Virus record (IMG/VR): IMGVR_UViG_3300008113_000031
Location: 1-64,000 of that record
Direction: 5' to 3' (one strand)
DNA from: a virus
Length of the DNA: 64,000 nucleotides
Shown here: one piece after another, positions 26,458-40,800 of the stretch
Position numbering within the stretch: the stretch's first letter is position 1
Layout of the letters: every line of letters starts with the position of its first letter
Position numbers and translations under genes: made by a program
The notes under the pieces: generated by a model
The model's input: the letters and a program-made list of their open reading frames with translations, nothing else
Told to the model about the DNA's origin: nothing
Databases searched by the model: none

Positions 26458-29400
26458 ATGGTAACAATTAATCCACTTATCAGCACTGAGGCAATGCCAC
26501 TAAAAAAACTTAGAGCTGAACAACGCCTCCTTAGGCGCAGCATGTATGGAATGACAGACATGATCAGGGTTGATCTTGATGGTGAAAATCTTGTATACAC
26601 TCTTAATACTAGCGGGCAAACTTTTAATACAGCAAAAGAAGCGTTTGATGCAGCAGGAAAAACTGGCATGACGACGTTTGCTAGATTAACCGGAGACATT
26701 GAAACATCATCTTATAATATGAGGGGTCTTGCTGGATTAGAAGAAAGACTTAAATCAATAACTGAACAGTTAAATGTTGACACAGGTCTTGCTAGTAGAC
26801 TTGGTGTAAATGATCCTAATTTAATTCGCTTTGAAGTTGGAAGCTTTAAAACTGATTTAGGAAACAAAACAACAATTAAATCTATTGTTGAACAATTAGA
26901 CGGACGTGGCATTATGGTTCCTGATGATTCTGCCTTCAACTTACTGAGAGTTTTTGAGGGCGACAGAGAAATGACAGTAGGGGAAATATCAAGGTTATTC
27001 AGTGCGACTTCAGAAGGTGCAGGTGGCATTCTTTCTACTAGCGAACTTATGGACAAACTAGAAGGCGGCGCTCAAAAAGTTGCATCAATGTATTCAAAAT
27101 CTGGCAAACGTGTAAGAGGAGCAATAGGTTTAAGGGATATATCTTTATCGGGAAAAGATCTATCTAATATACTTGAGCAAGTTAGTGGCACATCACGCTT
27201 AGATGAGAGATCTGTAAGGGTATTTAAAATAAGTGACGATCTTACGGAAATAGCAAAAAATTACTTATCAGTAATTTCTACAGATGAATATCGTAGAATT
27301 TCTGACCCAGTAAGTGCAATGAGGTATGCGGAACACGAAGTTATGGATTTTGCAAAATTCCGTCGCACAGCAGAAACTGCAGATGACATACAAAGACGAG
27401 CTTATTATTCTAGATCAGGAACAATGGAACAAGTTATTTCTGCATTAAAAGGTATGAATATCCTAAATGAAGATGGAACTGTAGCTAGAGCAAATGCTTT
27501 TATAGAGGGGGCAGACGGAGCATTGAGTTCAAAAGAAACTGAACAGCTTATAGCAAAGTTTGAATCTGGAGCTGATGGAACCGGAGTCATGAACGCCAAA
27601 ACATTTAATGCAATGAGAAGTCAGATAAAATCAGAACTAGAAACGCTAACACAACTCCTTCCTGTTTCAGCAAACAAAGAAGCTATAACAATGAGGATTG
27701 GAGAACTTACTTCTCAGCTAGATAAAATGGAAGGTGATTTATTTGAAACAATCACCGGAAGAATATTTATGAATGTTGAAAGGGGCGGCCAATCAGTGCC
27801 GATGATGGCCAAACTGGTTACCGGTCAAGCAGAGTTCGCAGAACCGCTATCTACATTTTCAATGTTAATACCGGATGTTGCATTTAAAAGAGAAACATCA
27901 ATTATGGGTAGGGTTGATTCTTTAAACCTTGTTCTACAGGGAGAACCCTCGCCAAGAGTCTATGCTGACCCACTGGCTCCGGCTTTTCATTACAATGTTC
28001 TTTCTGATCCGAGTGTACTTAGGGCAAAGCAACTCAGACAAAATAGAATTATAGCCGAATTAAACCTTGCAATTGAAACTGGAGAAATTAAAGGTAACTT
28101 AAGAAGACAGATATATCAGTCAGCAGAAGCTAATTTAGATTTAATTTCAGAAACAGGTAGGAATTCCGCAGAAAGAAACAGAATGTTTATGCGTCAGCTT
28201 AAAGAAGCTATAGAGTCTGGGGTCGACGTAAGAACAATGCCTCAATTATTAAACTATCTAAAGAAAAACGCTGCTGCAGATTTATTTAAAGAAAAAACTG
28301 GAGTTGGTTATTTGCCAGCACTTGAAGATTCTTTTAGATTAGCACTTGATACTGAAGCGTCTTACTTCCGCGGAAAGAAAGACAAAGCAGCTAGGTTGGG
28401 AGAAGGCTTAACAGATATAACCATAAGAGGTCGTAGTGACACGATAAAGGCTCTTACTTTCCAAGTTCAAGGTCACAAAATGTTATTTGCTGGCGATGCA
28501 ACCAGTATATTCAAACACTCTCTTGGTGGATTTGACTTGGACGACAAAGGAATAGTCATGCCAAGAATTTTTGAAGATGCAGGAGGAAAAAGGCTTGGAG
28601 CTTTTATCTTCCGTCAGCCCACTGGTCCTGGAGAATTTATTTTTGGCAAAGCAGATTTTAGAAATATAGATACGATTAAATTATTCATAGGAAATAATGA
28701 TGCTCTTATGAATGAACTTGATATTCAAAAGAAAGCTATAACAGGAAATGCTCTTTTGGATACAGTACATGAAGCGATGAGCTTAAATCAAGGTAAAAGA
28801 TTTGATCAATTAGATACTTTAATAGGTCAACAAAGTTCTGATCAAATTGAACAATTTATCATACGCCTTATGGAAGCAGCAGAATCTAGAGGTACCTATA
28901 AGACTCAAACAATTGACATGTCTCATTCTGTATTTCAAATGCTTGAAGGTAAAGAGTTTACTTCACCACTGGCATTGACAAGAGAAAGAATTGGCCTTCT
29001 AGCTGAAGCTGGTGTAGCTGATGAAAAATATTTAGTTGAACAATACAATTACGGGAATATGACAAGAATATTTGCCACCGAAGGTTCTTTTGATTTTAGT
29101 GACGAAATACACGAAGGGCTAAGGGCTTATGTTGGGGCTGATGAATTTGAAGATCTTGCTCAAAAGAGATTGCAATATCAGTCTTTAATGAAGTCTGCAG
29201 TTAAAAGTGAAGTAGATGCAGGAATTGCACTACAGAATGAATATAGTGACACAATAGCTAAAATAATGAGGGCTTCTGATGAAGAAACTAGAGCTGGAAT
29301 ATCTTCTTTGTTTGACGAAGATTTAGCTAGAAAAGGAAGAGCAAAAGTTTTAGGTGGAGACACTATTGGTAGTTATATAAATAGATTAACCATAGCAGCT

Positions 29401-31333
29401 GCCGGCGCAGATCAGCAGCAGGCAATATTAAGTAGACTTGAAGGTAAAGTTGACAATAGAGTTTTAAGTGCAATTAGAAATACAAGAATAGCAACATTTG
29501 CTCCATCTGACGTTGTTGACGTTATAGCTAACCTTAACGAAGGAGTAAGCGTTGAGTCAGTTGCTGGTCTAGAAAGACTGTATGGCAGCGCTGTAGATCA
29601 AGAAGCAGCAGCTAGGGCAATATTAAAAATTACATCTCAGATAAGCGCAGATGCAGGAGTTTCTGCAGTTGAAGCAGCTGGTAGGCAAATGATTCAAACA
29701 AAATTTGAATTATTAGGAGAACTAAGAGCACTAGCAATGCAAAATTTAACGGAAGAAGCTGACTATAAAAATTTATTATCTGGGATAGATAATGCAATTA
29801 TAGGCGAAAGGCTTAAGCGGAGATGATATAGCTACTGCACTTCAATCTTATAAAACTGGATTTACAAAAGTAACACAAGCAGATGGAGCAGTTGTTTCAG
29901 AAGAGATGTCTAAATACTCCTCAAAAATAAATGCGGCAATTACTGGCGGAGATGATATAAATAGACAGCAAGCAGTAAAAGATTTACTTGGATTAGATGC
30001 AGACAATCCTTACGCTCATGCTTCAAAAATCCTTAGACTTGGGCAGCAGGGAGACGAAGCAATGAGAGCTTCTGGTGAAGCAATTTTTAGATTAAATCAA
30101 ATCGCATATGCAGCGGAAATAGCTACAACTAGAGAGTCTTCTATATTAGCTTCAAATATTTTGCAAGAAGCAGAGTCAATGCTTCAAAAAAACGCCGCAT
30201 CTTTAAGTAAAGCTTTTGGCGTTTCACAAGACACAGCAAGTGAGTTTTCTAAATATATTAATCCAAAGATGAGAGCAGAAGTAGTAGACAAAGTTCAATC
30301 TATGATCTATGAAGCAGCTGGGGGCTCAGAAGGGACAACGGTCAGACAACTCTTAGACTCCATGGAAATGCAAATGGCTGGAAGGTACAAAGGTTTAAGA
30401 AAATTAATTACTTCACAGCCTGGGTATTTAGATGAAAATGGTTTAATTAATATGTTTAGCGCAAGACAACAGGAAAGGGCTGTTTCTTTCCTAACTAGGC
30501 AAGAGGGCATATCAGCTTTGGCAGATCAATATGATGACATGGTTCAAAACTTTGATGCGATGTCTGTTGAAGAAAGACGAGAAATTTTAGCAATATCAGA
30601 AGATATGATAGGTAAATCTAGAAGAGGCGTCGCTGCTGTGGACGAAGATCAATTTAGGATAGCTGCAGGCCTATTGACCAAAAATGCAGAAAGGTCAATA
30701 GAAAGCCTCAATCTAGATGAGGCTACAGAAAAAGCAGTTAGACAGATGAAACTACTTCAGACAGCAAGAAGTCAACTATCTGAATTTGGCGACGAAATGG
30801 ATGAGGTGCTTTCCTTTGGGGGAAGGGCATCTGCAGCTGGATTTGCCCCTGATATGGTAGATTTAACAGACGATGAAAGAGCTAATTTATTTAGAGGTCT
30901 TGACGGGGAAGTTATGGGGGAAACAGCAAGGCCAACAGAAACAGGATACAAGCGTATAGGTAAAGAATTTTTTGATAAGCCAATAGTTAAAAAATCAGCA
31001 TACGCTGCTGCTGGTTTAATAGCTGCTAGCTTTCTATACTCGGCATCAAAAGATAGAACCCAAGAAGATGCTGCTGGTCCTCCTTTGCTACCTGGAGGTT
31101 CAGCATATGAGGCAATGTCTCAAAGAGATCCTCAAATGCCAGAGACTTCCATGTTTTCTGGCTACGATGAAGGGGTCGGGTACAGTGTTAATATAGAAGG
31201 AACAAGAGAACAAGCAGAATCTTTTTCAAGATCTATCGGATCTGTTGCTAGAGGCTCAGTTAACAGTACTATGTATAGAGGATTGCCACAGTTGGGCAAA
31301 GATCCCTATTCGCAAATTGCTAGTTCGTATTAG
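26458..31333 (+). CDS. second very large tail protein, +1 frameshift at CGG-A (29818)
   Basis: 1624 aa after skipping one base. The first 1120 codons run to CGG at 29818, with a zero-frame TGA two codons later. In the +1 frame the protein continues without a gap (GDDIATALQSYKTGF...) to TAG at 31331. The C-terminal part alone would have no start with a ribosome site. Helical, Ala/Glu/Leu-rich, tape-measure-like. A hydrophobic span near the C-terminus (AYAAAGLIAASFLYSAS) precedes a disordered tail. No enzymatic motif. Together with the preceding 2247-aa protein it may form a two-part tape measure or central tail hub. The zero-frame product would lack the membrane-like segment. Confidence 0.7.
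29818..29821 (+). other. +1 frameshift site 2 (AAG CGG A to GGA GAT)
   Basis: CGG follows AAG; skipping C gives GGA GAT GAT ATA GCT. The zero frame meets TGA at 29824-29826. Confidence 0.8.
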
Positions 31334-31344
31334 GTTGATTTTAT

Positions 31345-31809
31345 ATGATTTTTGGTGCAGATAATCAAAATAAAAACCTTAGGGCTGCGTCAACAATTAA
31401 AGCTAATCCCACGGCCAAAACAAAAACAGCAAATCATTATTCTGCATCGATCTCTAGTTCAAAAACTACAGCAAATTCTACATCATCTAGAACTCAGCAA
31501 ACTACCGTCCATACATCTAGATCCAATATAAATGACGGTCAACCAGATCCAATAAGAGGTTCAATGGAGGGGCTTGATACAGGTAAATCAGCCCACATAC
31601 AAATGGACAACAGAGGCTACGATGCAAAGAGTTTGCAAACAGCTAGATATAAAGATAAAAATAAAACTTTAAAATCAGTAATGGGAACTTCTCTTTCCTT
31701 TACAAATCTTCAAAATAAGAGTATAATGAATAACTATAGCGGAATTACAATGAGTGGTTCTTCCAGCGATAGAATGTCAAAAAACTTAAGACTAAATAGA
31801 ATGTTCTGA
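31345..31809 (+). CDS. Ser/Thr/Asn-rich low-complexity tail protein
   Basis: 154 aa. Residues ~12-65 are almost only S, T, K, N, A and Q and probably disordered. The C-terminus is basic. No catalytic motif. Lies 11 bases after the second tape-measure-like gene and 6 bases before the giant hub gene; perhaps a flexible linker or scaffold in tail assembly. Confidence 0.5.
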   Translation: MIFGADNQNKNLRAASTIKANPTAKTKTANHYSASISSSKTTANSTSSRTQQTTVHTSRSNINDGQPDPIRGSMEGLDTGKSAHIQMDNRGYDAKSLQTARYKDKNKTLKSVMGTSLSFTNLQNKSIMNNYSGITMSGSSSDRMSKNLRLNRMF

Positions 31810-31815
31810 TAAATT

Positions 31816-34800
31816 ATGGCTAAAGTATCTATAGAAAAATATTTAACCGCCTCTATGGCAACAATGTCAAAAGCAAAATATGATTCTGCCCTTAAAGAAG
31901 TAAGTACAGCTTTAACAACCGCTCTTAGTGTATATTCTGAACTCAAGCAAAAAGTTCAATCAGATCCGAACAAAAGATTTGCAAATAGTTTTAATACAAT
32001 TAACCCTGTCAACTATTCAGAAGAAAGCGGTGGAAACCTAGGTCTGCATAACTTTTGGTATATTGCATTTTCTGAAATAGAAAGAGGTTATGACGAGGAA
32101 TTTGGAGGAGGAAGTGGCGGACAAGATGGTCGTGGCAATAACGTATGGGGGAAGCCAAATACTCCTAGCGTAGCTACTCAAAATTATATAAAAAATACAA
32201 TTTGGCCAAAAGTTGAAAAACTTTTAGATATAAAGAATAAATACGTAAATGACGAACCCAATGGAGAAAACACTATCATTAATGCGTATGACGTTGATGC
32301 ATTCTTTAATAGTTATGCGGCTATGGGTGGTCAATACAATTATTATGAATGGGAAGACGTAGACCCAGCAGCACTTTTGGCTGGTGGAACATTTCTCTGG
32401 CAAACTATATTTGAAACTACTTCTAACGAAGTTGGCGCTAAGGCTGGAATTTACATCAAAGCCTTAGCTAAGGTAAAGATTTTTGGTATTGCGGGCAAAA
32501 TAGGTGGCGCCTCTGTCTTATATGGAACTTTAGCTGGAATCATTGCCTTGCTTCAAGGCGTAAAATATAAACTGGAAAATTTTGATCCAATTACGCATAC
32601 ATTTAAGACAACTTTTGCAGAAGATTTAATTAATCAAGCTCAATCAGAAATTACCCTAGCAAACCAGTTAGATGCAATCTTATCTAAGTATGGAATAGTT
32701 TTTAGTATAGATCAAGAGTTATCCAGAAAATACGGTCAAGTTTTTAGTGCAAATATAACAAAATATAAATCATCATTCTTTAGGGTTATGGCCCCAAATG
32801 ATGTTCTTTTAGAAAAAGATCAGACTTACATTAAGGGTATTTGGGACAGGATTAGAACAAGTGGCTTATTAGACCTTGCATTAAGCGCAACTTCTATAGG
32901 TGAATTCGCACGAAAAAGATTCTCAGCTGGTAACAACTTACTTGACCCACAGTTAGGAAGCGCAAGTCAAGCTTTAGATCCAGTAAGAGATACTTTATGG
33001 TTAAATGACTTAGTTATTGTTACTCAAAATCTTACAAGAGACCCAATAACACTAGCTTTGGTTCAAGCATATTTTCCTAGCCTATCAACATTATTCTTTA
33101 ATGCATCAGCAGCAGCAGCAGATTACTCTGGTGGCAGTGAAGATGATCCAATTAATAATATAGATGAATTAGCTAAATCTTTATTGAGAGCTTTTGGCAC
33201 CGATAAAGATGGCAAACCTATATTTAAACCAGCTTGGGAGTTAACAAACACAGCCCAAAGAATTAAAAAAGCACTTGAAGAATTTCCATTTAGAGAAAAT
33301 ATACCACCAAAGACTCCAGATATATTTCACTTTAGACTAGGCGCTGCAAACTTTTACGTCCCCCCAGTCTCAATTAATGTAAGTTCTCAGTTTAAAACTG
33401 GAAGTTTAACATCAGGTGCAATTAGACAAAAAAATAGCCCTAAGTTTAATGCTGGGTATAAAGAAACAACAATTAATGTTAAGTTATTTTTCCCTAACTA
33501 TGAGGAAATATGGGGCTTATCAATTGATGGAATCAAAGATGTTACAATTAATAAAGACTTTAAGATAGACTTTAAGGAAGCTGGAAACGAAGAGAAAATA
33601 GATAAGTTTTTATCTTCATTGAGAGGCTTAGTTGCAGCATTTAAATATGCGCCAATATTACCAGTTAAGAGTCACTATCTTAATATGGTTCATGGAATTA
33701 GTGGAGTGGCATTGTCGTCAATGAGCATATCTACAATTCCAAATTATCCCTTTGCTTTAGTGGTTGATCTTGAACTTTTAAATTTCAACCACAAACCATT
33801 TCTTCCAATGATTAAAGATTTTAACCAAGCTGTTCACTGGGGTAAATTCAGGCACTATATGGGTAAAGCAGCAGGTAGTTTACATAGTTATATTAATGAA
33901 TCTTTCTTGCTTCCAAAACCAGAAGACGCAGAAGATCCAGATCCCAACTTAACAAGAGTTACTTCTCAAACACCATATTACACAAAAACATCTCCAACTA
34001 AACTTAATAATAATGTTGGAAATCAAGAATCAGAAGTAGAACCAGATCTTATTACCGATCCTTATAAGGATGATATTTTTACAACAAATGTAATTAAAGA
34101 ATATAGAAATGGAAATAATATTTCTTTATTTATACCAGAGAGAATACAGACTAAGTTATTCACCCCAGATACATCTTCGTTTAGATCAGATGAAGAAAGA
34201 ATGTTAGATGACACTGGTGAGTCTATGTGGGATTCTTTGTTGAAAAAAATTGGCATTGATATAAATCAATCAGCTGGCTATTATCGATCACTAGGTTCCG
34301 TTGTTCAAACTTCAATAGAAGGATCAGTTAGCCCCTCTGCAAGAAGAGTCGTACTAGAAAGTATAGAGCTAATAACTGCTGGCGTAAATAAAGATACTTA
34401 TATGGAAAAGGTATATGATTATTTTGCAAAAGCATTCGTTGCAGAAAATAAATCTCTTTTAACACAAGATGAAATTGATTATATATTAAAAGATCCCAAT
34501 GAAAGCACTGTCCAAGATTATACTTCTACAGCACAAACTTTTAAATACAGGGGTAAAGATCTTATAATAAATAACAGTTCTTCTACTGGCGATGAAACAA
34601 ACTATAGCCTTAAGGATGTAAGACACTTATTTAAGCAGGCATCTCGCAATGCTTCTAGTGCACTAGATCAACTTGCCAATGAAGAAGCAGATAGGAAAGC
34701 AGCTACAACCGGCAAGTCAAGAGATCAGTTCATTGACCAAGCAAAAGAAGATATTGGCAGAGCATTTAATGTTCTTGTATATAATAGATTTTTTAAGAGT

Positions 34801-37800
34801 GGACCAATCCAGCAGCTTATGGAGGCCAAGAGGGCAAGGCAGGCAAAGTACCAATTCAATGAATGGGAAGTGCCGATGTTTAAAGTGGATCTTGATCCAA
34901 AGGCGGTTATCGTCAATGGTGTTTCTGTAACACTGGGTAACAACTTGGCTAAAATGCAACTGCAAATGCAGGAAGAGCCAACTTATCAACATATTGGTGG
35001 AAAAGATTCTTATATCAATATATCTATGACTGTTTTTGGTGAAAAAGAATTAATAAAAATTAGAAAAGTTTTTGAGCATATAAATGGTTTAGCTAGGATA
35101 GAACACTCTACTGGCGTCATAGGTTTCATGGGTATTAAAAATATAGTCGCTGCTCTAGCTGGAGTCAAGTATGTAATGCCATTAAGTTATGAGGTTAATA
35201 CAATTCCAAACTTTCCTCATGTTTATGACGTAAGAATGTCTCTTGTCGACTTTGATATTTTCCAGCAGCAAAGAGAAACTATTTCTTCTAAACAGCAAAA
35301 AGAAATGATAGAAACATTTGGAACTAAAAGAAATCCATTCTTGAGAATTAAACAACTATGGGGTGCATTTAATGCATACCCAGATTTTCCCCTTTCCATA
35401 AAAGATTCAAGCGGGGAAGTAGTGGGATGTCTAGATCCTGATTATTATTTCAGATCTTTTGAAATGTTTGACGAAGATATTATTGAACATCTTGCACCAC
35501 AGCAAGAAAAAATGAAATCTTTTTCTATAACGCCAAAACAGTTAAACACACAATCTACAACTGATCATCAAAAAAATGTCAATAGAATTTTGAACGAAAT
35601 TAAAACAATGGTTCAAAATAATGAACTTAAAAAACTAAAAGAATATTTTGATAAAGAACAGATAGGATTACTAGAAGCCTCTGCTTACGTAGAGGGAGCT
35701 GTCAGAGAGTTCTTTAGTGGTCAGAAAAAGAGTCTTTTAATAGATTTTATTAAGGAATATCCAGACGTAGATGATAAGACAGCAACATTTGGTTTAACTG
35801 CAAGTCTTGGGTCTGGCAGTATTAAGTTTAATACCGCAGTGGGAGATTTGTCATACAGTGATTCAAGCGCGACTCAACAAATACAAAATATTTTAGAGAC
35901 AAAAGATTTAGTTGTATCCGAAGATGGCTACTTAAGTATTGATCCAGATGAGTTAACCATACACCATACAATTACTTATATCCCAGCAGAAGAAAATCCT
36001 TCTGATGACAAAATGCCAGCCTTTTTATATCACGCAAATGGGTATCATTTGGGATATGTAAGTAAATCAAATAATAGATTTTACTTTACTGTTGATGGAG
36101 TAAGACCAGTTAAATCTGAGTCTGGTCAAGATAATGATGGCAAATTAAGTTATGTCCCAATTTCTGTTCCTTTTAGCGACGCAGACGATCCAAGTAAGGC
36201 TTATAAAAAGGGAGAGGGAAGCGCTCACATTGATTCACTAAAAGGCGCAGGATCAAACCTAGCTGACTTTAGCGATCCATATTCGGCTGGTTCTGGTGAT
36301 GGCCCAGAAGTAATGTCTACACAAGCTGCTAATAGCAACGTCGCGAAACACTGGGAAAGAATGCTAGTAGACACCAAATACAGAGATATATCAGGAAGAA
36401 TGATTAGAGCGTTTCCTACATATATGCTATGGCTAATAGATGAGGGTGGTTATTTTTCTGGTGTTAAACTTTTTGATAATTTTTATGGACTTCAATCAAT
36501 CATAGATTTTTCTGTTGTTCAATCTGAAGATATCTTAGGGGATACTCTAATTCTTAGAGTGTCAAACTTGTATTCAAAATTAACTACAGCCGAATCAAGT
36601 AGAATATTTGACGCAGAAGAAGAATTTCAAAATGAACAACTAACTCAGCTAGACGGAATTGAATCAGTATTAGATAAGGCGCTGAATAGATCTAGAAATA
36701 TGCTAGCCCATATGGAAAGTACATATGTGGTTGACATTAATAGTATTAGATTAAAGCCAGGTGTGAGAGTCCACTTAAGAGGTGGATATGGTGCAAATCC
36801 AAATGCGCTGCAAACTATTTTTAACGGAACTATTACTTCTGTTGAAAACGGAGAAATAGTAACGATAACAGCTCAATCAGACGCTATTGAATTAAGCCCA
36901 ATTGTTAACTCTACAAATAAAAAAGGTGATAGTGGTAAAATAGATGGTGGTATCAACACTGGTTTTTGGCTTTCAGAACCAAGAGACTTAATGGTAAGAC
37001 TTCTTACTATGGGATCTTCAAGAACCCGTGAAGCAATAGCTCATGCTACAAGAGGTAGAATTTTTTCCGAAAACAAATTTGGCATTAGACACTTTGGGCA
37101 GATACTTTATGAGCCACTTAATGATCTCGAGGCTGCTAAAAATGAAGCTGTAGTTTCACAAGTTAAAGACATGTATGATTCGTTAGGTGAAGCTAGTGGT
37201 AATGCATGGGGTATGGGATCGGCATTAGGCATTCTTTCTTCAGGTTCAAACCAAGGTAGCGGAACTATGTTTGGAATAGGTCCAGAAGTTAGAGCTCCAG
37301 GTGTGTCATTAATGAGAACTTTGTGGGCTAACTTTAGCGCACAAAGGGACTTTGAAATCTTTAAAAGAAATATTTACCCAGGCAATGGAACCGGAATTGC
37401 GCAATTTTTAGGCGGAGACCTTGGTGACGGATGGTCTACAGTAGCTAGTATTACTCCAGAAGATAAGCCAAACGAAAGACTGGAGTATATCGGAAGGCTT
37501 ACTGATTATTCTTGGAATGAAATGGTTTCCAAAGCTGGAAATGGAATCTTTGAAGGTAACCCAGACGCCAAGCAGTTAGTTGACATTAATGGTAAGCCAA
37601 ACGAAATAGGTAATAGCAATAGCTCAGCCGGTTTTGCAAAAGTTGCTCTTGGTGGAGCAATTGCAGCTGCAGGCATTGCGGTTACTGGAGGGTTGGGGGC
37701 TCCAATAATAGGAGGAGTTCTTGCCACTGGTGGATTAGCTGGAGTTTTAAGTGGAAGAGGAGGAACCAGCATATTTAATGCAATGGGGATTACTTCTGGA

Positions 37801-40800
37801 TCAGACGATGATCTTCCTGGGCTAGATGAAGTTTCCTTTAGAGCTCAAACATATATGAGAACAGTTTGGGACCTTTTCCAAATGTGTGCAAGATTACTTC
37901 CTAACTACATTGTTGCCGTCAGACCCTTTGAAGATAGATCAACTGTATTCTATGGTAAGCCACATTGGTTATATACATCTGGAGTTGTACCACTTACAAC
38001 TGGATACCCTGGAACAAAGAGGGCTCAAGAACTTGGAATTTCTTCTCCCAAAGAACTTGACACTGACTACATTCTTGAAAGTACAATGAAAGATATTAAT
38101 GAGTCTTCAAATCCATTAGCAGACGCTGCAGCGTTTAATCAATTGGATACCTCTTTAATATCAATAAATGACACATTATCTCAGCAGTTAACTTCAACTG
38201 AAGGTGGAGTTTATATTCCTGTAGATAAAATTAAAGATGAAAATGGAAAAGGCAGAATAATAGCTTTTGGATATCAATCTACAATGGAGTATAGAGACAA
38301 TTCCGGTAATCCAATAGCTAAGCTTCCAAGCTCTCACGGTTACGCCACAGTAGGCTATCACCTTCCAGTAAGCTCAGAAGAAGTTACTCAAGTAACTCTT
38401 GATGAAGAACAGATTAAAAATCACAAACAAATAGACCAACTACCACTCAGATATAGATTTCCATTCTTTACAGATAGAGATGACAAAATTGTATTGGAAG
38501 ACTTTGCATATTATGCTATTGCGGATCAATTAGGAGCCTGGCAAAACCACCATGCAGACTACATGAAACTTGTTCGCGACAACGCTAGTTACAATGGTGT
38601 AGGTGGGACAAAAGAAGAAACTAGATGGATTGAGTTAATGAAGATGGAAACAAGCCTATACACAGGTGTTTCAACTGTGGATACTGGCGAGTTAAGAAAC
38701 TTCAATGGAATACCTCTTGCGATGAAGTTGCTTTCTGGAAATATTCCAAGTTTCAAGGGTCTAGAGCAAGAAGTTGCAGATAAATATATATTCCAAGAAA
38801 AATTAGGGCAAGCTGGTTTATCAGGAACATCTTCAGTAGTCAGAATGCCACTGCCAGATAATCCAGCTCTTTCTTCTTCCGCAGAAACAAGAGCAGACTT
38901 GTATGATGTTTTAAAGGATCGTCCTGATTTCAATACTAACGCTGCTGGGTTAAGAGATTGGAAAGCTCCAAAAACGCCTTTAGAAGAGCAGTTCTACATT
39001 GCTATGAAATGGCCATATAAACCATCAGATGCATTTAGCGATCAAACAATAGAGCAATTTATACAAAGTCAAGGTGGATATGTTCCAGTCGGCAATGCAA
39101 AAAGTTATCAAGAAAGAAAAGTTATGGTTTACAGCCCTAGCACTGGTAAGGCCGTTGTGTGTAGACCTGCATACTATCTTTGGGGCGAACAAACAGTCAG
39201 TATTGCAAAGCCAAGTGCTAACGACTATACAGATAATGACGATCCTACAAAGAATATAGTGGGAGGATTTGATATCTTTGGAAATCCTAGAGGTGGATCA
39301 AGCGACGACTATGGAGTACTTGATGGGGGCGGCAATGCCCTACAGTTAGGTTATGACATTGCGCTTTCTGCTTTGGTTTCACCAGACGCAGCATATTTCT
39401 TGGGAATGCTTAATTTAACTGCAGCAGAAAAAGCAATTTGGTCATCTGGCGATAGATCTAAGAATGAAGGTGATTGGCACGGCGCAGAAGATGCAATAAA
39501 ATCTTTAGCAGCTGCGGGAGTCGCACCGTTCCCAATGCCAAGAAAGTGCTACTATGCCTTTGTTCCTGATGATATGCCCCTGGGCGTAGTTCCTGATTTT
39601 GTCATGCCAATAGATGAATTCTCGCCTCCTGGTCAAGAGGTTATTCATGAATATGGTTCTGATAAAAAAATAATATCATTTGGAGCATATAAGGGTAAAA
39701 AAACAACCATTAATAACAGTAATTACAATCCAAGTGGATCTTCTGATGGAGAAAATTTCTTTGAGTTTAAACCATCTTCTGCAATAGAAATGGAAGATGT
39801 TTTAAATTCTGTTGGAAAACTTGAAATAGCAGGAAACGTTTTAGGAACAAATGGCACATTTGGTCCTGGCACTGGAGATTATTTTGATTTGGTCAGAAAT
39901 CAAGACTGGGAAGGTATTGAAAATCTAAAGAAAGTTTTAGAAGGAGAACTAAAAGATAGATCAACTTTTGCTCAAAAAAGATTTTCTGCAGTATATGATG
40001 AAGCAGAGCCAAAATCAGTAGAAGCTAGAAATTTTTATGATGAAGATTATAATCCAAGTGTTGCCGTAATAGCAGGAAATGGAAGAACTCTACAGCAGGC
40101 AATGGAAGTATGGGATCAATTTAGGGCTGGGTATCATACGTATTCAAATGTTAAAGAAGCTTTTGTTAGAGCATATGGTCTTCCCGCTGAAGGAGAAGAA
40201 AGCGAACAAGACCTTGGTACATTTTTAACTGGTGGTTTTGGTTTAGGTAAAAAACTTGGAGACAAAGGTTTGACTTCTGGTAAGCAAACACCAGATCAAT
40301 ATATAGATGGACTAGAAGGAAGATACTCTACTCAAACAACAGATTCGCAAGAGTCTGCCGCCGCTGCAGATAAAGATTTAAAAAATCTATTCCAGTATTA
40401 TAGTGAATCAAATAATTCTGCTGAAGATGAATTTAGTTTGGTTTTTGGAGACAGCTTCTTTGCTAATCCAGATTGGGTTGGTAGCGAAAACGCTGCTACA
40501 CAAGCTGCTCTCAGAGGAAATCCGGAAAAAATAAGACAAGGTTTAGAGGCAGCTAGAAAAGATTTTATTGATAATCCAGATTCAAAAAATGGATTAATTA
40601 GTTATTTTAATGAATTACTTAATGATAAATTAGATAAGATATTATCAATAATTAGAGATTCTTTGTCATTATCTGGAGTGACGGATAAAGAAGCTCAGGA
40701 TCAGTATATAGCTTCAATTAAAACATCTAGACAACTTTTCTTATTTATGGTTGGAGCATTCAGAAACAGAATGTGGTCAGACCCATATGCAAGAGCATGG

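Noticed and set aside
26412-27056. Other minus-strand open frames, for example opposite the second tape-measure-like gene
   Set aside because: Each lies wholly or almost wholly within a well-supported + strand gene, without promoter, ribosome site or recognisable product.
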